Assembly: GCA_021740915.1 (NCBI GenBank) | Contig: JAIOYW010000001.1 | Location: 124,001-188,000, forward strand | Direction of reading: 5' to 3' | Origin: Ignavibacteriales bacterium | GTDB taxonomy: Bacteria; Bacteroidota; Ignavibacteria; Ignavibacteriales; Melioribacteraceae | DNA: 64,000 nt | Shown here: positions 26,030-33,238 of the stretch, piece by piece | Numbering within the stretch: the stretch's first letter is position 1 | How the letters are laid out: each line of letters begins with the position of its first letter | Position numbers and translations under genes: made by a program | The notes under the pieces: generated by a model | What the model saw: the letters and a program-made list of their open reading frames with translations, nothing else | Told to the model about the DNA's origin: nothing | The model's database searches: none

Positions 26030-27487
26030 ATGAATAGTTTTGAAAAATACCGAAATAATATTGTTGGAATAGAGCAGGAGTTCGAGTCTCCTTATGGTGT
26101 AAAAAGGGTGATCTATGCAGATTGGGTTGCCAGTGGCAGACTATATCGACCAATTGAGGAGAAGATTCTTAATGATATCGGACCTTTTGTCGGTAATACA
26201 CATTCCGAGTCAAGTGTGACCGGCACTTCGATGACACACGCTTATCATGAAGCAAAAAGTATTATCCGAAAACATGTCAATGCTTCCAAGGATGATGTTT
26301 TGATCACAGCGGGTTTCGGAATGACGGCAGTGGTTAACAAGCTGCAGAGAATTTTAGGCCTAAGGATATCCGAAAAATTCAGGAAACGAGTGCATTTGAG
26401 AATCGAAGAACGTCCGGTTGTATTTATTACACATATGGAACATCATTCCAACCAGACATCCTGGTTGGAAACAATCGCTGAGGTTGTGATAATTGAACCC
26501 AGTGAAAATGGGTTGGTTGAACCAGAAAACCTTCGTGAAAAATTACATAAATATAAGGACAGAGCGATTAAAATAGGGTCGTTTACTGCGGCATCTAATG
26601 TCACTGGCATTATTCCCGACTATCATAAACTTGCCCGGATTATGCATGAATATGATGGTGTTTGTTTTGTCGATTTTGCGGCTGCTGCACCTTATGTGGA
26701 CATCAATATGCACCCTTCCGATCCCATGGAAAAGTTGGACGCGATCTTTTTTTCGCCTCATAAATTTCTCGGGGGTCCGGGGACTTCGGGAATACTGATT
26801 TTTGATCATAATCTTTACCAGCTAAAAGTTCCTGATCATCCTGGTGGAGGAACAGTTGACTGGACAAATCCGTGGGGCCAACACAAATATATTGATGATA
26901 TAGAGAGCAGAGAAGATGGAGGTACTCCTGGATTTATTCAGGCAATTAAAAGTGCTCTTTGTATCAAATTAAAGGAGCAAATGGGAGTTGCAAACATTCT
27001 CAGCCAGGAACATTTGCTATTAAATAAAGCAATTCCGCGATTCAAAAAGATGGATGAACTTCATATACTTGCGCAGGATCATGAAAAGAGGCTTGGAATA
27101 ATTTCCTTTTACTCTGAAAATGTCCATTACAACCTTATGGTGAAAATACTGAATGACCGTTATGGTGTTCAGGTAAGGGGAGGGTGTTCCTGTGCTGGAA
27201 CTTATGGGCACTATTTGCTGCATGTTGATCCTACAAGAAGTAAAAGAATAGCAAATAAAATTAATCACGGTGACCTTTCTGAAAAACCCGGCTGGGTTCG
27301 ATTTTCACTTCACCCGACGATGACTGAAAATGAACTCGATTTTGTACTCGATGCTATCGAGGAAATTATTATTAATGCGGATAATTGGAAAAAAGACTAT
27401 AATTATTCTAAGTCCACAAATGAATACTCTCATAAGTCATTAAATAGTTTTATTAATAAAAGGGTCCAGCAGATATTTACTTTTTAA
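26030..27487 (+). CDS. Class V aminotransferase, cysteine desulfurase / selenocysteine lyase-like
   Basis: A PLP enzyme of 485 residues. The PLP lysine is Lys245 in FFSPHKFLGGPGTSG. The N-terminal YADWVASGRLYRPIEEKI and GNTHSESSVTGTSMT, and THMEHHSNQTSW with FVDFAAAAPYVDI, are the hallmarks of SufS/CsdB-like proteins. GGCSCAGTYGH at about 384-394 holds Cys386 and Cys388 near the position of the catalytic cysteine loop. No suf or isc partner is nearby, so a role in cluster assembly is not shown. It may be a desulfurase-like enzyme acting on another amino acid derivative. It is followed by a palindrome and the HD-domain gene. Confidence 0.82.
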   Translation: MNSFEKYRNNIVGIEQEFESPYGVKRVIYADWVASGRLYRPIEEKILNDIGPFVGNTHSESSVTGTSMTHAYHEAKSIIRKHVNASKDDVLITAGFGMTAVVNKLQRILGLRISEKFRKRVHLRIEERPVVFITHMEHHSNQTSWLETIAEVVIIEPSENGLVEPENLREKLHKYKDRAIKIGSFTAASNVTGIIPDYHKLARIMHEYDGVCFVDFAAAAPYVDINMHPSDPMEKLDAIFFSPHKFLGGPGTSGILIFDHNLYQLKVPDHPGGGTVDWTNPWGQHKYIDDIESREDGGTPGFIQAIKSALCIKLKEQMGVANILSQEHLLLNKAIPRFKKMDELHILAQDHEKRLGIISFYSENVHYNLMVKILNDRYGVQVRGGCSCAGTYGHYLLHVDPTRSKRIANKINHGDLSEKPGWVRFSLHPTMTENELDFVLDAIEEIIINADNWKKDYNYSKSTNEYSHKSLNSFINKRVQQIFTF

Positions 27488-27530
27488 TTTATTGTTGTTA
27501 GTATTAATAAATTTGTCGAAAAGTTATTCG

Positions 27531-27549
27531 GTAATGTGACTCACATTAC
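27531..27549. promoter_or_regulatory. 19-nt perfect palindrome, candidate operator
   Basis: GTAATGTGA-C-TCACATTAC is a perfect 9-1-9 palindrome, 54 bp upstream of the HD-domain start and 43 bp after the aminotransferase stop. It has no U-run, so it is not a terminator. The TGTGA...TCACA arms resemble half-sites of the CRP/FNR family, but the spacing is 1 nt rather than 6. A TTTTTTG and a TATTATTG-like sequence between it and the start could be the promoter. The binding protein is unknown. Confidence 0.55.
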
Positions 27550-27603
27550 AAAGAATTTTGATTTTTTGTATTAACTTAGGATATTATTATTGGCGGGGCT
27601 AAG

Positions 27604-28449
27604 ATGTTAAATCTTCAAAAACTGTTTATTGATTTCTTTGTTGAAAGACTTAAGAAATCTTATTATGATACCTATAGCATGATGGAACCGCATTACTCCA
27701 ATATCATTGCTTGGGCAAGTCAGTTATCTTTGGAGAACATAGCCAATACTAATGCCTTATATCACAATGTTGAGCATACGATAATGGTTACCTCGGTCGG
27801 ACAGGAAATACTTAAGGGCAAACACTTACTTGAGGGTGGTGTTTCTCCCAGGGATTGGATGCACTTCACCATTGCACTACTTTGTCATGACATTGGTTTT
27901 GTGCGCGGTATTTGCAGGGCTGATACTGAAGATTATGTTGCTACGGGTATTAAAGATGAAGTACTGAAGTTCGATCATAAAAAAACAGATGCCTCACTGA
28001 TGAAATATCATGTTGACAGAGGCAAACTGTTCGTTCACGAACGTTTCGGTGGTAAATTACTTGTAAACATTGATGCAGATTTAATAAATTCTTATATAGA
28101 GATGACCCGGTTCCCAATTCCAGACGATGGATTTCATGATGATACTCAGACATTTGCTGGACTTGCACGGGCTGCTGATTTTATTGGACAATTAGGAGAT
28201 CCAAATTATTTAAGAAAAATCCCTGCATTATATTATGAACTGCATGAAAATAATGCAGCAGAAAGCCTTGGATACGAACACCCGGGCGAATTACGCGGGA
28301 AATATGCCAAGTTTTATTGGAATGTAGTGACTCCATATATCAAAGAAGGATTAAGATATCTGAATGTCACTCAGGAGGGGAAACAGTGGGTTGCTAGTCT
28401 GCAGTCTCATGTTTTCGATGTTGAACACGGGATAGAAAGCTCGCTCTGA
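27604..28449 (+). CDS. HD-domain metal-dependent phosphohydrolase
   Basis: A 281-residue protein with the HD-superfamily metal motif: YHNVEHTIMVTSVG supplies the first histidines, LLCHDIGFVRG the HD doublet, and LARAADFIGQLGD a late Asp helix. Related proteins hydrolyse nucleotides, cyclic nucleotides or phosphoesters, and the N-terminal helices before the motif recall Npp1- or PDE-like HD proteins. Nothing here fixes the substrate. It is transcribed from its own spacer behind the 19-nt palindrome at 27531, so it is probably regulated separately from the aminotransferase. Confidence 0.8.
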   Translation: MLNLQKLFIDFFVERLKKSYYDTYSMMEPHYSNIIAWASQLSLENIANTNALYHNVEHTIMVTSVGQEILKGKHLLEGGVSPRDWMHFTIALLCHDIGFVRGICRADTEDYVATGIKDEVLKFDHKKTDASLMKYHVDRGKLFVHERFGGKLLVNIDADLINSYIEMTRFPIPDDGFHDDTQTFAGLARAADFIGQLGDPNYLRKIPALYYELHENNAAESLGYEHPGELRGKYAKFYWNVVTPYIKEGLRYLNVTQEGKQWVASLQSHVFDVEHGIESSL

Positions 28450-28495
28450 TCAAATATAAATTTGAAAGAAGTTATAAAATACAGAGGATGCCCTC

Positions 28496-28511
28496 GCAGA
28501 GCAGCCTCTGC
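28496..28511. terminator. Possible terminator hairpin between HD-domain gene and convergent transporter gene
   Basis: GCAGAG (28496-28501) and CTCTGC (28506-28511) form a 6-bp stem with a 4-nt loop, followed on the plus strand by ATTTTAT. An alternative longer stem (CAGAGG at 28482 with CCTCTG at 28505) competes with it. The place, between two converging stops, is right for a terminator. Confidence 0.4.
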
Positions 28512-28527
28512 ATTTTATGAAAATATT

Positions 28528-30021
28528 CTATTCTTTATCACTTACAAAAATCATCATCAGAGCAGCCAGAAAGAAAGATACTCCTCCAGTGACAAGTGCA
28601 AACATTGCATTATCATCAAAAAGATATTTCACAAAGAATCCAAGAATTGCGGCTGCTGTTATTTGTGGAATAACGATGAAAAAATTAAAAATGCCCATAT
28701 AAACACCTAACTTCTTTTGTGGCAGGGAACCAGTAAGAATTGCATATGGCATTGCAAGAATGGAAGCCCAGGCAATACCAATTAATATTTCAGAACTCAA
28801 AAGAACATATTGATTTTTAATAAAATAGAAAGATAATAAACCAATTCCTCCGGCTATAAGGCTAATAGAATGTACAGACTTTCTGCCGATTTTTCCTGCC
28901 AGCCAAACTAATCCAAATGCAACGATTGCTGCGACTCCGTTATAAACGGACATCAGAACTCCAACCCAGTCAGCACCCTGATTATATTCAAATGTTTTTG
29001 GATCAGTTGCATTGAAAACACTTTTTGTCACTGCCGGAGTTGTGTATATCCACATAGCAAAGAGAGCAAACCACGAAAAAAACTGAACATAGGCAAGTCT
29101 TATCATGGTCTGTGGCATATTATAAAGATCAGTCAGGATTTCTGTCAATCCATTTTTCGGTTTAATCCGACCGATAAAAGCAGAGATTATTTGAAGCAAT
29201 CCAAATGCGGCGATAGCAGAAAAAAATATCGTCAATCCATTATCAATAAAAATATATTTTTTAAATACCCAGTAGAGTAAAACGCCAGTAAACAACCAAT
29301 AAAAACCTGCATTTAGGAAATTGTGTTTTTGTGTTTCAGTAACATCCTGATATTCAGTATTTACATCATTATTTTCGTCATCGAAGGAAGCAATTTCTGA
29401 GGGTGAATATTCGCGGGTACGAAAAACTGTCCAGAGTACTGAAAAAAAGAAAACGATGCCCCCTGCATAAAAAGCGTACTTTACAGAAGGAGGAATTTCG
29501 CCTTCGGGCGCAACATTGCTGATCCCAAAAAGATTTGTAAATAGATATGGGAGCAAAGATGCAATAACAGCACCCGTACCGATAAAAAAACTTTGCATTG
29601 AAAAACCAATAGTCCTTTGCTTTGAAGGCAATAAATCACCAACAAACGCTCTAAAGGGTTCCATTGCAATATTTATAGATGCATCCATTATCCAAAGCAT
29701 GCCGGCTGCAATCCATAAAGCCGGGGAATTTGGCATAAAAATTAGCGCGGCTGAAGCGAGAATCGCTCCACCTAAAAAATATGGGCGTCTCCGCCCGAGA
29801 AATGTCCAGGTTCTATCACTCAGATATCCGATAATGGGCTGAATAACTAAACCAGTTATTGGGGCAGCTATCCAGAGGATTGGTATTTCATCAATCTTTG
29901 CCCCTAATGTTTCAAAGATTCGACTTACATTGGCATTTTGAAGAGCAAATCCAAATTGTATTCCAAAAAATCCAAAACTCATATTCCATATCTGCCAGAA
30001 ACCAAGATGAGGTTTTTTCAT
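28528..30021 (-). CDS. MFS transporter of the SLC45/sugar-proton symporter type
   Basis: A polytopic membrane protein with about 12 hydrophobic segments. GYLSDRTWTFLGRRRPYFLGG between helices 2 and 3 is the RxxxxGRRRP loop typical of the SLC45 / plant sucrose transporter group and of bacterial maltose-type symporters. The second-half equivalent is GKIGRKSVHS. Likely cargo is a disaccharide or hexose; which one cannot be read. I use the internal ATG at 30021, which puts the start just before the first helix; the frame is open 12 codons further. It diverges from the polyprenyl synthase gene. Confidence 0.82.
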   Translation of the reverse strand: MKKPHLGFWQIWNMSFGFFGIQFGFALQNANVSRIFETLGAKIDEIPILWIAAPITGLVIQPIIGYLSDRTWTFLGRRRPYFLGGAILASAALIFMPNSPALWIAAGMLWIMDASINIAMEPFRAFVGDLLPSKQRTIGFSMQSFFIGTGAVIASLLPYLFTNLFGISNVAPEGEIPPSVKYAFYAGGIVFFFSVLWTVFRTREYSPSEIASFDDENNDVNTEYQDVTETQKHNFLNAGFYWLFTGVLLYWVFKKYIFIDNGLTIFFSAIAAFGLLQIISAFIGRIKPKNGLTEILTDLYNMPQTMIRLAYVQFFSWFALFAMWIYTTPAVTKSVFNATDPKTFEYNQGADWVGVLMSVYNGVAAIVAFGLVWLAGKIGRKSVHSISLIAGGIGLLSFYFIKNQYVLLSSEILIGIAWASILAMPYAILTGSLPQKKLGVYMGIFNFFIVIPQITAAAILGFFVKYLFDDNAMFALVTGGVSFFLAALMMIFVSDKE

Positions 30022-30158
30022 GAAAACTCCACATTTAGGATTAGGTGTAAATAACAAAACTTGATTATATTTATTAAGTTTGTATTATACTTAAAATATT
30101 GAAAAAAGTGGAATTTATATTCCTTTGGAAAGAAATATATTTTCAAACGGGAGGATAA

Positions 30159-31166
30159 TTGTTAAGCAACTATGCTTCAGATGAATTTCAGAAATACGAA
30201 AGAATCTACGAAAAGGAATTAACGAAAATTGAAGCCGGGTTAAATGAAGTATTTAAAGGAATGAGCCCGCACTCTCTATACGATCCCTGTTTGTATGCTG
30301 TAACAGGCGGCGGAAAGAGGATAAGACCGTTTATGGTTCTGCTTTCGGGAGCAGCCGCCGGCGGTAAATATGAACACGTTTTTAATACTGCATTATCAGT
30401 AGAACTTTTCCATAATTTCACCCTTGTTCATGACGATATTATGGATAATGCGGATAAGAGACGTGGACGAAAAACCGTACACCTAAAGTATGGTGTCAGT
30501 TCTGCTATCCTTTCGGGAGATAACCTAATAGCGGTTGCTTATAAGTATCTTATGAAAGATGTTACCTCAAATCATCAGTATATTTTTAATCTTTTCACTG
30601 ATGCAATTATCGAAGTCTGCGAAGGGCAAAGTCTTGATACTGACTTCGAACGTAAAAAAAATGTCAGTATCGATGAATATAAATTGATGATAAAGAAAAA
30701 AACCGCTATTCTTTTAGAATTGTGCTGTAAACTTGGCAGCGCTGTAGTTGGCGCGGACCAGGGAACGACAGAAGCTTTAGGTGCATATGGGCATAATATA
30801 GGAATGGCTTTCCAGATTCAGGATGATCTTCTTGATATTTTTGGCGATGAAAAACAATTTGGGAAAACAGTTGGACGTGATCTTCTTGAAGGTAAAAAAA
30901 CTTATCTTATTCTTAAGGCGATTGAAAAATCGGATGCAAAAGCAAAAAAAATGCTCAATTTGTTTATAACAAACAAAGGGATTAAGATCGATCAAATATC
31001 AGAATTTAAGGAAATGTATAAACGACTTGGTGTAATAGAGGATGCTGAGAAGGAAATAAAACAATATACAGCACTGGCATTCGAAGCATTAAATAGTATT
31101 AAAGAAGCGGAAGCAAAAAATATCCTGATATGGCTTGGCACTAAATTACTAACGAGAAACAATTAA
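30159..31166 (+). CDS. Polyprenyl diphosphate synthase (trans-isoprenyl type)
   Basis: Condenses isopentenyl diphosphate units to an all-trans allylic diphosphate. Two Asp-rich motifs bind Mg-diphosphate: LVHDDIMDNADKRRGRKTVH and FQIQDDLLDIFGDEKQFGK. Chain length (geranylgeranyl, octaprenyl or similar) is set by residues before the first motif and is not certain here. The start is TTG at 30159 with GGGAGG 4 nt before it. The stop overlaps the ATG of ptsH (TAATG). Confidence 0.9.
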   Translation: MLSNYASDEFQKYERIYEKELTKIEAGLNEVFKGMSPHSLYDPCLYAVTGGGKRIRPFMVLLSGAAAGGKYEHVFNTALSVELFHNFTLVHDDIMDNADKRRGRKTVHLKYGVSSAILSGDNLIAVAYKYLMKDVTSNHQYIFNLFTDAIIEVCEGQSLDTDFERKKNVSIDEYKLMIKKKTAILLELCCKLGSAVVGADQGTTEALGAYGHNIGMAFQIQDDLLDIFGDEKQFGKTVGRDLLEGKKTYLILKAIEKSDAKAKKMLNLFITNKGIKIDQISEFKEMYKRLGVIEDAEKEIKQYTALAFEALNSIKEAEAKNILIWLGTKLLTRNN

Positions 31167-31432
31167 TGGTTACTAAGGAAGTTGCAATTATTAATGATGC
31201 CGGACTTCATACAAGACCAGCAGCAACAATTGTGCGTTTAGCTGCTGGATTCAAGAGTAACTTTATGATCTATAAAGATGGTTTAAGCATCAATGGGAAA
31301 AGCATAATTGGAGTAATGACACTGGCAGCCGCAAAAGGGAGTTCATTGACCCTTGAGTTTGATGGGATAGATGAGAATGAAGCTATGACAACTATCATTG
31401 GCTATTTTGAAAGGGGATTTGACGAGCTTTGA
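31166..31432 (+). CDS. ptsH: Phosphocarrier protein HPr
   Basis: An 88-residue HPr with the phosphorylated His15 in GLHTRPAA and a serine at position 46 in INGKSIIGVM. Ser46 is the residue that HPr kinase/phosphorylase modifies in bacteria with that control system. It takes a phosphoryl group from enzyme I, encoded next with overlapping stop and start codons. No sugar-specific EII gene is in the window. Confidence 0.95.
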   Translation: MVTKEVAIINDAGLHTRPAATIVRLAAGFKSNFMIYKDGLSINGKSIIGVMTLAAAKGSSLTLEFDGIDENEAMTTIIGYFERGFDEL

Positions 31433-33189
31433 AAGAGACTGAGAATTTTAATATTAAATCGGGGATTGCAGCAGCCCCAGGACTTACCATTGCGCGGGCT
31501 TATATATTTTCAAAAGAAAAAGAGGTTGTTAACGATTCATTTATCGTTGACCCGGATGAGGCAATCAGAGACCTTGAAGAGGCTTTGGAGAAATCACGAA
31601 AGGAACTCGAGAAAGTTTTAGCAGTTACTATTGATATTTTGGGCAAAAATCGAGGGGAGATATTTGAAGCCCAGATAATGATCCTTGATGATCCATTTCT
31701 AATAGGGAATATAAAAAAAAGGATAGCAGAAGAGAAGAGAAACCCGGAATTCACAGTTGATACTGAGTTTTCAAAGTATCAGAAAATAATGGCCCGTTCT
31801 GAACAACCATATATGAAGGAGAGAATTCTTGATATCGAGGATATCAAAAACCGGATTATTAAAAATATTCGCAAAAAGAAATGGGTTTCGAGACTGTCTA
31901 ATGATATTATTGTGATTTCTGAATTCCTTACACCAGCGGATACAGTCCTTTTTCTAAAAAATAATGTTCAGGGGTATGTGACAAATTCCGGTGGACTCAC
32001 ATCTCATGCAGCAATACTGGCAAGATCACTGAATATCCCAGCCGTTGTTGGATTACACAATGCAACAACGATTATTAAGAATGACGATTTGATTATTTTG
32101 GATGGCTCGCACGGGCAGGTAATTATCAATCCAGACCAGAATACTCTTGAAAAATACAACAAAAAAATCACACGATTACAAGCATATGGAGAAGATTTAA
32201 AAAAATTACGCGATGAACCTGCTATTACTCTTGATGGCAGACATGTCAAACTAATGGCAAATCTCGATCTGAATGAAGAATTTCATTTCATTACTGAAAA
32301 CGGTGCTGAAGGTATTGGTTTAGTTCGAACTGAACAAATTTTCCAGGGTGACGACACATTTCCAAGCGAAGAGGTTCAGACTGCTGCATACAGAAAACTC
32401 GCTGAAATGACGTATCCGAACAGGGTCATAATTCGAGCCTTTGATGTCGGGGGTGATAAAATGCTCCCGGTTGACCTGAAGGAGCCAAATCCCTTTCTCG
32501 GCTGGCGCGGCATAAGGTTCTTACTCGATAATCCCGGGCTTTTAAAAACTCAAACGAGAGCAGTACTCCGGGCAGCGGTTTTTTCTAATATTTCTTTCAT
32601 GATCCCGATGGTTTCGTCCTTCAGGGAAATAATTGCATTTAAGTCAATAGTAAATGAATGTGAAAATGAGCTGAGGAATGAAGGCAAAGAATTCTACGAA
32701 GGCATTAAATTAGGAATTATGATAGAAGTTCCTTCTGCAGCCGTTATGGCCAAAGAATTTGCTGCTGAAGTTAATTTTGTCAGTATTGGCACGAATGATC
32801 TTATCCAGTATTTACTTGCCGTGGACAGAGGGAATGATATTATTTCTGATCAATATCAGGAATTCCATCCATCTGTTGTAAGATCATTAGCGCATATTAT
32901 CAAGGAAGCCAAATCAAACGAACAATCCTTTGTAAGCATTTGCGGGGAGATGGCAGCCGACCCTTTGGCAGTTCCATTACTGGTTGGATTAGGACTTGAT
33001 TCCCTCAGTGTTTCAGCATCAGCCATCCCCAATATTAAGAAAATAATTAGGTCGCTTAAATATTCTGAGACTATCGAACTCGCTTCAAAATGTCTTGAGT
33101 GTAAAAGAGAAAAAGAAATACGTGATGAAATGCGCAGATTTTTCATGGAAAAATTCCCCGATATTTACGAAGAATTATTTTCAACCTAA
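31429..33189 (+). CDS. ptsI: Phosphoenolpyruvate-protein phosphotransferase (PTS enzyme I)
   Basis: Moves phosphate from phosphoenolpyruvate to its own His and then to HPr. The phosphorylated residue is His193 in GGLTSHAAILARS. The PEP-binding barrel has GIGLVRTEQIF, RAFDVGGDK and IGTNDLIQYLLAVDR, and the C-terminal Cys lies in SICGEMAADP. Length 586 is normal. The TTG start overlaps the stop of ptsH. With no EII in view, the pair may serve regulation or partners elsewhere in the genome. Confidence 0.95.
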   Translation: MKETENFNIKSGIAAAPGLTIARAYIFSKEKEVVNDSFIVDPDEAIRDLEEALEKSRKELEKVLAVTIDILGKNRGEIFEAQIMILDDPFLIGNIKKRIAEEKRNPEFTVDTEFSKYQKIMARSEQPYMKERILDIEDIKNRIIKNIRKKKWVSRLSNDIIVISEFLTPADTVLFLKNNVQGYVTNSGGLTSHAAILARSLNIPAVVGLHNATTIIKNDDLIILDGSHGQVIINPDQNTLEKYNKKITRLQAYGEDLKKLRDEPAITLDGRHVKLMANLDLNEEFHFITENGAEGIGLVRTEQIFQGDDTFPSEEVQTAAYRKLAEMTYPNRVIIRAFDVGGDKMLPVDLKEPNPFLGWRGIRFLLDNPGLLKTQTRAVLRAAVFSNISFMIPMVSSFREIIAFKSIVNECENELRNEGKEFYEGIKLGIMIEVPSAAVMAKEFAAEVNFVSIGTNDLIQYLLAVDRGNDIISDQYQEFHPSVVRSLAHIIKEAKSNEQSFVSICGEMAADPLAVPLLVGLGLDSLSVSASAIPNIKKIIRSLKYSETIELASKCLECKREKEIRDEMRRFFMEKFPDIYEELFST

Positions 33190-33238
33190 TTAATATGCTA
33201 TCTGTCCTAAGAATTATCCTGGTAATCTAAAAACTTTG

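Noticed and set aside
30074-30094. AT-rich inverted repeat TTAAGT-N9-ACTTAA between the divergent sugar transporter and polyprenyl synthase genes
   Set aside because: Only six base pairs per arm in a very AT-rich spacer; such dyads are expected by chance, and no second copy was seen.
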